64,000 bases of DNA, taken from contig JAKPQH010000137.1 in the NCBI GenBank assembly GCA_029580855.1, positions 103,403-167,402 of the forward strand, in the 5' to 3' direction. This DNA comes from a bacterium. Lineage in GTDB: Bacteria; Methylomirabilota; Methylomirabilia; Methylomirabilales; 2-02-FULL-66-22. Position numbers and translations under genes: made by a program. The notes beneath the pieces are model-generated. The model saw only the letters and a list, made by a program, of their open reading frames with translations, searched no databases and was not told where the DNA came from. This document shows, piece after piece, positions 1 to 8,450 of the stretch (positions are counted from its first letter, which is position 1; each line of letters opens with the position of its first letter).

Positions 1-26
1 CGCTTTTGACGAGCCGAGGAGCGGAC

Positions 27-704
27 ATGACAGCGCTGGAGGAGGCCATCGCCGAGGGGCAGGCGTCCCTGACCGAGCACGCCGCGAAACGGTTTCTGGC
101 GGGCTACGGCATCCCGATCCCCCGGGAAGCGCTCGTCTCCGGTGCGGAGGCGGCCGCGGACGCCGCCGCCCGCATCGGTTTTCCGGTGGTCGTGAAAGCC
201 TCGGGGGCGCGCTTGCAGCACAAGACCGAGGTGGGGGGCATCGCGCTGCACCTGCGGAGCGCGGAGGAGGTTCTCCGGGAGAGCCGCCGCCTGGCGGCGC
301 TCCCCGGGTGCGAGGGTTTGCTCGTCGCGGAGATGGTGCGGGGGGATCGCGAGCTGGCCTGCGGGCTGACCCGCGACCCGCAGTTCGGACCGTGCGTGAT
401 GGTCGGCGTGGGGGGGGTCCTCACCGAGGCGCTGGCGGACGCGGTATTTCGTGTGGCTCCGCTCACCCCGCCGGACGCCCAGGAGATGCTCCGGGAGATC
501 CGTGCGGCAAAACTCCTCGGGCCTTTTCGCGGAGAGGCCGCCGCGGACCGCGAGGCGCTGGCCGCCATCCTGATCGCGCTGGGCGAGATCGGCCTGCGCC
601 ACCCCGAGATTCGCGAGATCGACCTGAACCCCGTCAAGATCCGGCCGGACGGCGCCCCCGTCGCCGTGGACGCGCTCATCGGCCTCGCACCGCGGTGCGG
701 GTGA
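27..704 (+). CDS. Acyl-CoA synthetase (ADP-forming) beta subunit, ATP-grasp
   Basis: This 225-residue protein is an ATP-grasp subunit of an ADP-forming acetyl/acyl-CoA synthetase, which interconverts acyl-CoA, ADP and phosphate with free acid, CoA and ATP. Residues from about 8 (AAKRFLAGYGIP) through PVVVKASG, HKTEVGG and GVGGVLTEALAD to the C-terminal EIDLNPVKI motif follow the ATP-grasp fold of this family. The length matches the separate beta subunit of archaeal-type enzymes (about 230 residues). The ATG at 27 follows GAGGAG; the frame is open further upstream, but that leader looks non-coding. The alpha subunit follows 40 bases downstream, so the two are probably co-transcribed. The substrate acid cannot be told from sequence. 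Confidence 0.9.
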   Translation: MTALEEAIAEGQASLTEHAAKRFLAGYGIPIPREALVSGAEAAADAAARIGFPVVVKASGARLQHKTEVGGIALHLRSAEEVLRESRRLAALPGCEGLLVAEMVRGDRELACGLTRDPQFGPCVMVGVGGVLTEALADAVFRVAPLTPPDAQEMLREIRAAKLLGPFRGEAAADREALAAILIALGEIGLRHPEIREIDLNPVKIRPDGAPVAVDALIGLAPRCG

Positions 705-744
705 CGGCGCGTTGGAGAACCGTGACCGTTCGAGGAGGCTCGAG

Positions 745-2148
745 ATGGTCGACACCCAGGGCGGCCTGACCCCGTTCTTCGAGCCGAGGAGCGTGGCGAT
801 CGTCGGGGCGTCCGCCGTGCCGGGGAAGGCCGGCCATGAATTGATCCGGAACATCCAGGCCAACGGCTATCCCGGACGCCTCCACCCCGTGAATCCGAAG
901 GGCGGGGAAATTCTCGGCCTTCCCGTCTCGGCGTCCATCGCGGGCCTCCCCGACGGGGTGGACCTGGCGCTGGTGGTCCTGCCGGCCGAGGGCACGCCGG
1001 CGGCCGTTCGCCAATGCGCGGCCAGGGGCATCCGTCACATCGTCCTCATGGCCGGCGGCTTTGCGGAGGTCGACGACGCGGGAACACGCATCCAGCACGA
1101 ACTGATCGAGATCGTGCGCGAGACCGGGGTGCGCCTCATGGGCCCTAACATCTCGGGCCATACCTCGACGCCGGCTGCGTTCACCTCGGCCTTCTTCCCG
1201 CTGGGGAGGATCCGGCGCGGGACGGTGTCCATCGTGGCGCAAACCGGAAACTTCGCCACGCACACGATGAAGTACATCCTGAGCGCGGAGCACTACGGCG
1301 TTTGCCGGGTGATCGGTCTCGGAAACAAAGTGGACATCGACGAGACCGATGCGCTGGAGTACCTGGCGGACGACCCCGAGACGGCCGCCATCCTGCTCTA
1401 CCTGGAGAGCTTCAAGCGGCCGGCGCGGTTTCTCGAGGTCGCCCGCGCCGTGACCAGACGAAAGCCCGTCGTGGCCTTGAAGAGCGGCGCCACCGAGGCG
1501 GGCCGGCAGGCGGCCGTCGCCCACACCGCGGCCCTGGCTTCCGAGGACCGCGTGGTGGACGGCCTGTTGCGCCAGGCGGGGATCGTGCGGGTCGCCGACT
1601 ATACGCACCTCCTCATCGCCCTGAAGGCGTTGTCCATGCTCCCGCTGCCGGCCGGCAATCGCCTGAGCTTCCTGGCGCCCTCGGGCGCCCTGCTCGTCGT
1701 CCTGTCCGACCTGTGCGTGCGACTCGGGCTGGAGGTCCCGCCGCTCCTCCCCGAGAACGTGCGGCGCTTGCAGGACATCAGCCCGCCGTACATCCGGATG
1801 CGGAACCCCGTGGACATCTGGGCCGCCGCCACGGTCCGCGGCGTCGAGTTCGGCTACCGGGAAGGTACGGAGGCCGTCCTCCGCGATCCCAACATCGACG
1901 CCGTCGTTCCCGTGTTGATGCTGACCAAAGAGATCGGGGTGCCGTCGTTCGATTTCCTTCTCGACCTTCGCGCCCGGTATCCTCAGAAGCCGATCCTCGT
2001 CGGCTTCAGCGGAGACAAGGACTGCATGGAGCAGTGCAAGGCGTACCTCGAGCCGCGGGGCATGCCGACCTTCTCCGAGATCGAGTATCCCTTTATCGCG
2101 CTGTCCATCCTGGTCCGCTGCGCTCGAGCCATGGCCCGAGCGCGCTGA
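745..2148 (+). CDS. Acyl-CoA synthetase (ADP-forming) alpha subunit, CoA-binding
   Basis: The 467-residue partner of the preceding gene carries the CoA-binding Rossmann domain (RSVAIVGAS near residue 16) and the succinyl-CoA-synthetase-like domains. His260, in the context EAGRQAAVAHTAAL, sits where the phosphorylated histidine is found in this family, so it should accept phosphate from acyl-phosphate and pass it to the beta subunit. The start ATG at 745 follows an AGGAGG-like site; a TTG 33 bases upstream is less likely. Together the two genes make a split beta-alpha enzyme of the archaeal layout rather than the fused form common in bacteria. Such enzymes recover ATP from acyl-CoAs, which fits the many acid-uptake systems in the window. 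Confidence 0.88.
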   Translation: MVDTQGGLTPFFEPRSVAIVGASAVPGKAGHELIRNIQANGYPGRLHPVNPKGGEILGLPVSASIAGLPDGVDLALVVLPAEGTPAAVRQCAARGIRHIVLMAGGFAEVDDAGTRIQHELIEIVRETGVRLMGPNISGHTSTPAAFTSAFFPLGRIRRGTVSIVAQTGNFATHTMKYILSAEHYGVCRVIGLGNKVDIDETDALEYLADDPETAAILLYLESFKRPARFLEVARAVTRRKPVVALKSGATEAGRQAAVAHTAALASEDRVVDGLLRQAGIVRVADYTHLLIALKALSMLPLPAGNRLSFLAPSGALLVVLSDLCVRLGLEVPPLLPENVRRLQDISPPYIRMRNPVDIWAAATVRGVEFGYREGTEAVLRDPNIDAVVPVLMLTKEIGVPSFDFLLDLRARYPQKPILVGFSGDKDCMEQCKAYLEPRGMPTFSEIEYPFIALSILVRCARAMARAR

Positions 2149-2237
2149 TCCGCCTGGCGTCACCCGCGGCCGTCGCGTCCGACGACCGACGTTGCCTCGA
2201 CAACCGGACGATAGCCGCCGGTCTCGGTGTCATGTTC

Positions 2238-2265
2238 TTGCCTGGCTGGAGAACCCGCGTATAAT
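2238..2265 (+). promoter_or_regulatory. Sigma-70-type promoter of NHL gene
   Basis: TTGCCT at 2238-2243 and a perfect TATAAT at 2260-2265 are separated by 16 bases. They lie 75 bases upstream of the NHL protein start. Confidence 0.6.
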
Positions 2266-2339
2266 GCGTTACCGCGGTCCGCTGCCGAGGCGGCGGCGAC
2301 GGCTTTTATTTCCCGCATGACGACAGGAGGCACACGGCG

Positions 2340-3314
2340 ATGGCGGTGGTTCCGAAGTTCAAGGTGCTCGAAGGGTGGGAGAAGCTGCCCCCGGGGTACG
2401 TCCACAAGGACGTGGACGGCGTGGCGACCGACTCCAAGGATAACGTCTACCTGATGACCCGGATGGACGCCCGGCTCATCGTGTACGACCGCGAGGGCAA
2501 TTTCCTCCGCTCGTGGGGGGAGGGTCTCTTCACGCCCCGGACCCACGGGATCGCCATCGGCCCGGACGACATGGTGTACACCGTGGACGACGGCGATCAC
2601 ACGGTCCGGAAGTTCACCCCGGACGGCAAGCAGCTCATGGTGCTCGGCACGCCCGGGACGGCCTCGGATACCGGCTACGACGGCAAGACCCACGGCAGTG
2701 TCCAGCGCGGCGGTCCGCCCTTCAACCGGCCGACCGATGCGGCCGTGGCGGCCGACGGAGAACTGTACGTGTGCGACGGCTACGGCAACGCCCGCGTCCA
2801 CCGCTTCCGGGCCGACGGCACCCTGATCCAGTCCTGGGGCGAGCCGGGCAGCGGGCCCGGCCAGTTCCGCCTCCCGCACGGCATCGGGATCGCGCCCGAC
2901 AACCGCGTCTTCGTGACCGACCGGGAGAACGATCGGATCCACATCTACACCCGCGACGGCCAGCTCCTCGACCTGTGGACCCACGTGCAGCGCCCGACCG
3001 ACATCGCTTTCGGCAAGGACGGCTACGTCTACGTGTCGGAGCTCTGGTGGCGCGTGGGCCAGTCGTCGTTCGTCCACGGCAAGATCAAGTGGGACCTGCC
3101 GGGTCGCGTCAGCATCTTCGATCTCCAGGGAAACGTCATCACCCGGTGGGGCGGCGCCGATCGCGAGGCGCCGGGCTACTTCGTGGCGCCCCACACGCTA
3201 TGCCTGGATTCCCGCGGCGACCTGTACGTGGGCGAGGTGACCTGGACCTTCGGCGTCTCGCGCGGCGGCGTCCGCGAGGATGCGCATACGTTTCAGAAGT
3301 TTGTCCGGCAGTAG
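2340..3314 (+). CDS. NHL-repeat six-bladed beta-propeller protein
   Basis: This 324-residue protein is built of about six NHL-type blades. Repeated blocks such as DGVATDSKDNVYLM, HGIAIGPDDMVYTVDD, DAAVAADGELYVCDG and HGIGIAPDNRVFVTDREN each give one blade. It resembles the lyase half of peptidyl-alpha-hydroxyglycine amidating enzymes and the many uncharacterised propellers of environmental bacteria. No signal peptide is visible. The start at 2340 follows GACAGGAGG and the gene has its own promoter. The stop codon TAG abuts a dispersed repeat (3315). Function is unknown; ligand binding or a scaffold role is as likely as enzyme activity. Confidence 0.8.
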   Translation: MAVVPKFKVLEGWEKLPPGYVHKDVDGVATDSKDNVYLMTRMDARLIVYDREGNFLRSWGEGLFTPRTHGIAIGPDDMVYTVDDGDHTVRKFTPDGKQLMVLGTPGTASDTGYDGKTHGSVQRGGPPFNRPTDAAVAADGELYVCDGYGNARVHRFRADGTLIQSWGEPGSGPGQFRLPHGIGIAPDNRVFVTDRENDRIHIYTRDGQLLDLWTHVQRPTDIAFGKDGYVYVSELWWRVGQSSFVHGKIKWDLPGRVSIFDLQGNVITRWGGADREAPGYFVAPHTLCLDSRGDLYVGEVTWTFGVSRGGVREDAHTFQKFVRQ

Positions 3315-3411
3315 CAGGCTGCCGCGTACCCAGCCCAGGGGTGGGTACGGGCCCATCTGCGGGCGCCCATCCCTCTGGGTGGGTGTCCCGGCGTGCGGCC
3401 CGCCGCCGCGC
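3315..3411 (+). repeat. Dispersed palindromic element, copy A
   Basis: The element begins with CAGGCTGCC directly after the stop codon of the NHL gene. It holds two nested hairpins of the GTACCCA...TGGGTAC and GCGCCCA...TGGGTG type, then the block CGGGCCCATCTGC. Related copies lie near 19.2, 25.1 and 39.5 kb. Confidence 0.6.
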
Positions 3412-3418
3412 GCCTCGA

Positions 3419-3634
3419 CTTCGCCGGGGGTCCTGAGCCCGGCGAAGGACATCCGATCTTTCTGGGCAGCCCGGGAAGCGGCGAGGACTTGGAAAACCGA
3501 TTGGGCACCACCGACGCACGACGGCCTCGGGGCGGCTTGTACCGTCCCGAGGCCGTTTGGTCCGTGGCGCCACGTGCTCGGGCAAAATCGACGCGCTCGA
3601 GGCGAATCCCCCGGCGACTACGGATGCGTGTCCA
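3419..3634. other. Intergenic region between convergent genes, with hairpins
   Basis: This non-coding stretch separates the NHL gene from the convergent rhodanese gene. A ten-base stem (CTTCGCCGGG at 3419-3428 with CCCGGCGAAG at 3438-3447) is followed by a longer terminator-like stem at 3521-3556. I see no conserved protein in any frame. Confidence 0.5.
3521..3559. terminator. Bidirectional terminator-like hairpin
   Basis: ACGGCCTCGGG at 3521-3531 pairs with CCCGAGGCCGT at 3546-3556 in an 11-base perfect stem and is followed by TTTGG. It lies between two convergent genes. The T tract is short, so it may also simply insulate the two transcripts. Confidence 0.5.
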
Positions 3635-4045
3635 TTACGCGGCCCGGGCAAGCGGACGGTTCTGCTGCTTCCACTTCACGATACCTTCGTTCATGTGCAG
3701 GATCGAGCGGAAGCCAAGCGCCTCCATGGCGATGGTGGCCATGCGGGACCGGTTTCCTGTCCGGCAGTAGACGAGATAGCTCTTGTTCCGGTCCAAGGCG
3801 CGAAGCCTCTTCTCGAAATCTTTGGCCCGGACGTCCAGGTTCACCGCGCCGTCGATATGGCCCTCGGCAAACTCTTCGGGCGTCCGCACATCCAGGATGA
3901 CGAACTCGGCATTGCCGGCTCGCTCCTTGATCAACGCTTGGGCCTTCCCGACCGTCACGTTCGTGACCGCCGACCCGGCCGTGGCCGCCGTGACCAAGAT
4001 CAACGCAAGAAGGGTTGCCCAGACAGTTCGAACCATCCGCTCCAT
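3635..4045 (-). CDS. Periplasmic rhodanese-domain protein
   Basis: A 136-residue single-domain rhodanese. The first 25 or so residues (MERMVRTVWATLLALILVTA) form a Sec signal peptide. The mature part has the family's LDVRTPEEFAEGHIDGAVN block and the active-site loop VYCRTGNRS, whose cysteine would carry the persulfide. Single-domain exported rhodaneses move sulfane sulfur or act in the redox chemistry of the periplasm. I chose the ATG at 4045 because it starts the signal peptide; an upstream extension in frame has no coding character. A perfect inverted repeat lies upstream at 4171-4189. Confidence 0.85.
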   Translation of the reverse strand: MERMVRTVWATLLALILVTAATAGSAVTNVTVGKAQALIKERAGNAEFVILDVRTPEEFAEGHIDGAVNLDVRAKDFEKRLRALDRNKSYLVYCRTGNRSRMATIAMEALGFRSILHMNEGIVKWKQQNRPLARAA

Positions 4046-4170
4046 TGACGCCGTCCTCCACCCCAAGAAGGTCGCTTGAGAGCAGTGCGCATCGTTGCCG
4101 CCGCCCCGCCGCCGGCCGCGGCAGCGTGCGCATGGCATTCTACCGCCCCAACGCGCAAAAGAGGAGCCTT

Positions 4171-4189
4171 GTCGTAGAAATATTACGAC
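4171..4189. promoter_or_regulatory. Perfect inverted repeat upstream of rhodanese gene
   Basis: GTCGTA and TACGAC flank seven A/T-rich bases (GAAATAT) in a G+C-rich setting. On the minus strand a TAGAAT hexamer (4137-4142) that could be a -10 box lies about 29 bases downstream, so this is a candidate operator. The regulator is unknown. Confidence 0.4.
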
Positions 4190-4204
4190 GAGCGGCGGGC
4201 GCAC

Positions 4205-4644
4205 GCTGGCCGTGACGCCTGATCATTTCGGCGCGGTCTTGGGGGCCATCGCGACCGCGGAAATCCTGCCAAAAACCACCCCGTTTCGAGCCGCCCACGA
4301 ACCCCGCCTCGGGGTTCGGGCGGTATCCCGTTGCCGGGCGGGATGATCCGCCGGTCGGCGTGCCGGAACCCCGCGGCCGACACCTCGGCGGCCGCCCCGC
4401 CGTATCCCGTGACCACGCTGAGGTCCCCGGGGGAAGACCTCTGCCGGACGGCCATCGGCGCCCGACGGTGCCGGTCTTGGACGACGTGGCGGGCGGCCTC
4501 AGCTTTCCGGACCCGGTCGGCCGCTGTCGTGCGCGGGATCCAACCGCGGGTCGGGGCGCACATGACCGCGCGGCCGGGGGGACACGCGTATCGAGACAAA
4601 ACCGATCGGCCCCGGAGAAGGCCGGGGTGAAGGCGCAGAACCCC
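4205..4644. other. Apparently non-coding stretch beside a decayed toxin gene
   Basis: No conserved gene is recognisable here. Open frames exist on both strands, but they have arginine-, proline- and glycine-rich, motif-free translations typical of high-G+C non-coding DNA. It may be decayed sequence continuous with the Doc remnant that follows. Confidence 0.4.
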
Positions 4645-4926
4645 CCCGGCGTCGGCCGTGAGGCGCGCGCGGTGGATACCGAGAATCGTCACCACGGCGA
4701 CGAATGCCGTCGGCGTGTTCCCGTCGAGGAGCGGCCGGATGTGCGAAAGGTTTCCCCAGAGCGCGGCGGCCTCGTCGATGAGGTCGGCGTCAGGCTCGGT
4801 CTGGGGTCGAGAGCACACGGGGGCCGGGAGTCCGGGGCCCCGAACGCCGGAGAAGCCGTCCAAGCGGGCGATCTGATCGGTGCGAACGGCCAGCGTCTCC
4901 GCCGCGGGAAGGCGGTCGCTCGGTTC
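4645..4926 (-). pseudogene. Remnant of Doc/Fic-family toxin
   Basis: Reading leftward, the translation gives LPAAETLAVRTDQIARLDG, GFSGVRGPGLP, DLIDEAAALWGNLSH, PLLDGNTPTAFVAVVTIL and RARLTADAG in that order. These are the successive blocks of a Doc (death-on-curing) toxin. Where an active Doc has H-P-F-x-D-G-N-K-R-T, this copy has R-P-L-L-D-G-N-T-P-T, so the catalytic histidine and the K-R pair are gone. The segment between the N-terminal block and the active site is shortened. No ATG/GTG start fits the N-terminal block, and the C-terminus runs into motif-free sequence. I found no Phd antitoxin next to it. Confidence 0.65.
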
Positions 4927-5074
4927 GCCAGCGGCGTGCAGACCGCGGCGAATTTCCCGCGGACCGGGGCCGCGCCACCCTCCCTTTTCGTTCTCCTGGT
5001 CCAGGTCGAATTGTGATGACAGATCGCGAAATCTCGACCGGCCGGCGCGGGGCGCCTTGCCCGTTTGTCCGGCG

Positions 5075-6235
5075 CTACAATGCTTTCTCCAGGATGGCGC
5101 GGGCGTCCTCGGACCGCACCTGCCGCGGGTTGTTGGCCCACAGGCGCGTCTGCTTCATGGCCTCCTCCACCAAGACGCCGATATGCTCGGGGCGGATGCC
5201 CACCTCGCTCATCCGTTGGGGGATGCCGACGTCCAGCGAGAGCAGCCGGCAGGCCTCCGCACTCTTGGCGGCGGCCGCGCGCGGCGACAGCCCAACGACG
5301 GGCTCACCCAACGCTTCGGCGATGGCGCCAAACTTGCGGAGATTGCTCAGCGCATTGAATTCCATCCCGTACGGCAGGAGCAAGGAGTTTGCGACCCCGT
5401 GGGTGATCCGGTGCTGCCCCTGCAGCGGATAGGCCAACGCGTGCACGATGTTGGTCCCCGCGTTGCCGATGGCGATGCCGGCGTAGAAGCTGGCCTTGGC
5501 CATGCCCTCCCGCGCAGCAAGGTCGTTCCCGTTGGCCACGGCGGTCCGGAGATGGGTGCCGATCAGCCGGACGGCCTCCAGCGCGTACAGATCGGTCATG
5601 GGCGACGCGTTCTGCGATGTGTAGGCCTCCACCGCGTGACTCAGCGCGTCCATCCCCGTGGCCGCCGTCACGCCCGGCGGGACGCTGAGCGTCAGCAGCG
5701 GATCGATGATGGCCACGTCGGGAATCGTGTGCGGGCTGACCACGGCCTTCTTCTCCTTGAGCGCCGGAACGTAAAACAGGGAGTTGGGCGTGATCTCGGC
5801 GCCGGTGCCCGACGTCGTGGGAACGAGGATGGCCGGAACGCCGCGCTGCTTGACCAGGCCGATGCCGAAGTAATCCTCCAGCGATCCCGGATTTTTCGTG
5901 AGCACGACGGCCGCCTTCGCGGTGTCCAGGGCGCTCCCGCCGCCGATCCCCACCAGGACATCGCCGCGGTATTCCTTGGCCGCCGCCGCGGCGGCGGTTA
6001 CGCTCTGCACCGACGGCTCCGGCTCGACATCGACAAACAGCCTCGCCTCGATCCCCTGGCCCTGCAGGGAAGCCATGAGCCGGTCGGGAATACCGGCCTT
6101 CTGCAGGTTCGGGTCGGCGACGACGAATGCCCGGGACCCGCCCAGTCGTTTCGCCTCCACCCCTACCGTCTCGATCGCACCGCATCCGTAGGAGATCTGC
6201 GCGGGAACTCTGAAGGTCCTCACCGTGCCGGTCAT
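5075..6235 (-). CDS. Iron-containing alcohol dehydrogenase
   Basis: A 386-residue group III (Fe-dependent) alcohol dehydrogenase. The N-terminal half holds the NAD(P)-binding GGGSALDTAK motif near residue 90. The C-terminal half has the metal-site blocks DALSHAVEAYTSQNASP, YPLQGQHRITHGVANSLLLP and AGIAIGNAGTNIVHALAYP. Start at 6235 follows GGGAGGA at a good distance; a second in-frame ATG eight codons upstream lacks this. Members oxidise or reduce small alcohols, 1,3-propanediol, 4-hydroxybutyrate or maleylacetate. It stands alone, so the substrate is open. Confidence 0.88.
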   Translation of the reverse strand: MTGTVRTFRVPAQISYGCGAIETVGVEAKRLGGSRAFVVADPNLQKAGIPDRLMASLQGQGIEARLFVDVEPEPSVQSVTAAAAAAKEYRGDVLVGIGGGSALDTAKAAVVLTKNPGSLEDYFGIGLVKQRGVPAILVPTTSGTGAEITPNSLFYVPALKEKKAVVSPHTIPDVAIIDPLLTLSVPPGVTAATGMDALSHAVEAYTSQNASPMTDLYALEAVRLIGTHLRTAVANGNDLAAREGMAKASFYAGIAIGNAGTNIVHALAYPLQGQHRITHGVANSLLLPYGMEFNALSNLRKFGAIAEALGEPVVGLSPRAAAAKSAEACRLLSLDVGIPQRMSEVGIRPEHIGVLVEEAMKQTRLWANNPRQVRSEDARAILEKAL

Positions 6236-6420
6236 GTTCGTCCTCCCTCTCATCGTCAAGGCGTCGCCGCCCGTCTTATTCGCCGTCTACCCCATGGGGC
6301 GCAACATGGACGCGTCGTGCGGGCGCCGTTTTCCGCGCGGCGGCCCGCCTCGTACCGCGGAATCTTCGCGCACTCTCAACAGCGTGTCAAGACAGACGTG
6401 CCCCACGGGCGAGCCCTTGC

Positions 6421-6449
6421 TTGACATCGGAAGTGCACATGGATATTGT
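6421..6449 (+). promoter_or_regulatory. Promoter of mscL
   Basis: TTGACA at 6421-6426 and TATTGT at 6444-6449 are separated by 17 bases. They lie 86 bases before the mscL start. Confidence 0.6.
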
Positions 6450-6534
6450 TTCGTCGGACGGTAGGCGCGCGGGTGCGAATCACGGCGGTCACCGCGCTCT
6501 CAACAGACCTTGGAGCTCGAAAAGGAGGTTCGCT

Positions 6535-6903
6535 ATGTTCGAAGGCTTTAAGAAGTTTATCGCCCGCGGCAACGTCATGGACCTGGCGGTCGGCGTCATC
6601 ATCGGCGCGGCCTTTGGCGCCATCGTGGACTCGCTGGTGAAGGACATCCTCACCCCGATCATCGGCCTGATCGGCGGCCAGCCCGATTTCTCTGCCATCA
6701 AGCCCGCGGGCATCGGGATCGGCAGTTTCCTCAACAGCGTCATCGCCTTCCTGATGAAGGCGGCCGCCCTCTACTATTTCATCGTGATCCCGTTCAACCG
6801 GTTCGCCGCCAAGTTTATGGCGCCCCCGCCGCCCCCGCCGCCCGGCCCCACGCCGACCGAGAAACTCCTCGGCGAGATCCGGGACGCCATCAAGGCTCGC
6901 TAG
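6535..6903 (+). CDS. mscL: Large-conductance mechanosensitive channel MscL
   Basis: A 122-residue inner-membrane channel that opens under membrane tension to release solutes during osmotic downshock. The protein begins with the classic FEGFKKFIARGNVMDLAVGV amphipathic N-terminus and first transmembrane helix. A second helix (about residues 68-92, FLNSVIAFLMKAAALYYFIV) follows, and the cytoplasmic helix ends in PTPTEKLLGEIRDAIKAR. A proline stretch near residue 100 replaces the usual short linker. AGGAGG precedes the ATG. Confidence 0.97.
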   Translation: MFEGFKKFIARGNVMDLAVGVIIGAAFGAIVDSLVKDILTPIIGLIGGQPDFSAIKPAGIGIGSFLNSVIAFLMKAAALYYFIVIPFNRFAAKFMAPPPPPPPGPTPTEKLLGEIRDAIKAR

Positions 6904-7102
6904 GCCCCCAACGAGCCACCGCCCCCTCGGTCGGCCGGCTTCTTCTCGGATGCGCCCGAGGGGGCCGTACCTTCTCTTGCCCACCCGGATCCCCGATGCC
7001 TGGCGGATCGTGGAGCGACCGTCGACGCCGCGATCGGAGGTGCCGCTGGATATCGCGCGCTGAACAGCGCCGGGGCGTGGTGGTGAGATGCCGGGCGGGG
7101 AT

Positions 7103-8308
7103 TCAGAGCCGCGCCTGGACCACGCCGCGTCTGCCGTTGATCAGCCAGGTGGGATCCTCGGCGTCGAGCCGCTCCGCTTCGCCGGGTCCCAGACCCACGA
7201 TGATCTCCGCCTTCAACGTGCGCAGCGCGACCAGGGGGGCGGGAAAATACCCGGCGGCCTGTGCGAAGGGCGTGGGCGGTGGCCAGTGCGCGTCGCCGAG
7301 CAGCCGGCGGTAATTCACGTCCCCTTTGGCGATGACGAGATCCGCTCCGGCCAGCAGTTCCCGTAGGTCGTCGGGTAATTGAAAGTAGAACAGGCTCGTG
7401 CCGTAGTACCAGTGACTGCGAAGTTGGAGGTCGCCTCTGCGGACCTGCGCTCGGACCCGCTCGGCCATCTCTTGCGCCGGCCCGCCGGCCGCTTCCAGCG
7501 CCGTCAGGCCCGCCCACACATCCGCCGCCATCGCGTCCGACACGAAAAACGGGTGCGGCTTCAGGTGCAGCTGCACCTCCTCGACCAGGTCCTGGCAGAG
7601 CAGGTAATCCGCGAGGGCCAAATCCATCAGAAGTTCGGTCCCGGCGTTGTCGACCAACACCGCAAGCCGCGAGCATCCCTTGGTCCGCAGCAGATCCCAC
7701 AACCGGCCCGAGTCGTCCACGAGCAGGTTGGCGCGCTCCTCCGGGGCGCCGGTGGGGCGGCCCAGGCGTCGCGCGACCTCGTAGCTGAGATCGCTCCGAT
7801 TTCCCCACAGGCTGGCCAGCAGCAGCATCTCGAACCGCGCGCGCGGGTCTTCGGGCAGTCGCCCGAGGAGCGCGCTCACCGCGTGCGGGGCGGCGTCGGG
7901 CGCTAGCTCGGTCGCCTTCTTTAAGGCGAAGGGATCCGCCTGACATCCCGGACCCGGCTGGAAATATCCGGTCGCTTCCAGCAGCCGTCGATAAAAGAAC
8001 GCCTCGCCCCAATACCAGGGGATGTCCAGCCAGCTTCTCCCGACGTGCGGGGAGGACACCACGTTCCAGAACGTCGTGTCCGGCGCCTCCTCTTGCAGCT
8101 TGCGCACTCGCCCCCGAGTGATCTCCGCGTGCAGCGCCCGGAGCGCGCCGCGTGTATCGTCAGGCAAATCGTCCTGGGCGAGCACGTCGCGCAGGATCTC
8201 GGGTACGCGCTCCACAAACGTGTATCGGGCGAACGAGCCCGCGTCCGAGGTGCGGATCGGCGGCGGAAGGTCCGCCGGCTCAACCGAGGAACGGGGAACG
8301 ATGAACAT
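7103..8308 (-). CDS. DUF89/ARMT1-like damage-control phosphatase
   Basis: A 401-residue protein of the ARMT1/DUF89 family, metal-dependent phosphatases thought to remove damaged or excess phosphometabolites. Visible family landmarks in order are TFVERVPEILRDVL near residue 38, FWNVVSSPHVGRSW, LWGNRSDLSYEVA, the metal-site LVDNAGTELLMDLALADYLL and KGDVNYRRLLGD near the C-terminus. The start at 8308 (MFIVPRSS) follows GGAG; upstream frame is not conserved. It is separated from the gene before it by a strong terminator, so it is transcribed alone. Confidence 0.82.
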   Translation of the reverse strand: MFIVPRSSVEPADLPPPIRTSDAGSFARYTFVERVPEILRDVLAQDDLPDDTRGALRALHAEITRGRVRKLQEEAPDTTFWNVVSSPHVGRSWLDIPWYWGEAFFYRRLLEATGYFQPGPGCQADPFALKKATELAPDAAPHAVSALLGRLPEDPRARFEMLLLASLWGNRSDLSYEVARRLGRPTGAPEERANLLVDDSGRLWDLLRTKGCSRLAVLVDNAGTELLMDLALADYLLCQDLVEEVQLHLKPHPFFVSDAMAADVWAGLTALEAAGGPAQEMAERVRAQVRRGDLQLRSHWYYGTSLFYFQLPDDLRELLAGADLVIAKGDVNYRRLLGDAHWPPPTPFAQAAGYFPAPLVALRTLKAEIIVGLGPGEAERLDAEDPTWLINGRRGVVQARL

Positions 8309-8378
8309 GGGTCCGGTACTCCTATACCGCGAAACTCCGCGCCCCCGCCTGACGGGCCCCCATCCGTTCGGACGGCCC

Positions 8379-8425
8379 AAAAAGGAGCGCCCCGGGTCAA
8401 GACTTTACGACAGACCCGAGGCGCT
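8379..8425 (-). terminator. Rho-independent terminator of the gntR operon
   Basis: On the minus strand AGCGCCTCGGGTC (8425-8413) pairs with GACCCGGGGCGCT (8398-8386) and is followed by CC and a TTTTT run (8383-8379). It lies 26 bases past the stop of the aminopeptidase gene. Confidence 0.75.
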
Positions 8426-8450
8426 GGCAAACGCATACCGAGTGGGACGA

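Noticed and set aside
676..2163. Minus-strand frame of 495 residues opposite the acyl-CoA synthetase alpha gene
   Set aside because: It is antisense to a gene with clear CoA-binding and phospho-histidine motifs.
4360..5016. Plus-strand frame of 218 residues opposite the Doc remnant
   Set aside because: No motif, and the opposite strand gives Doc blocks, so this is a shadow of decayed coding sequence.
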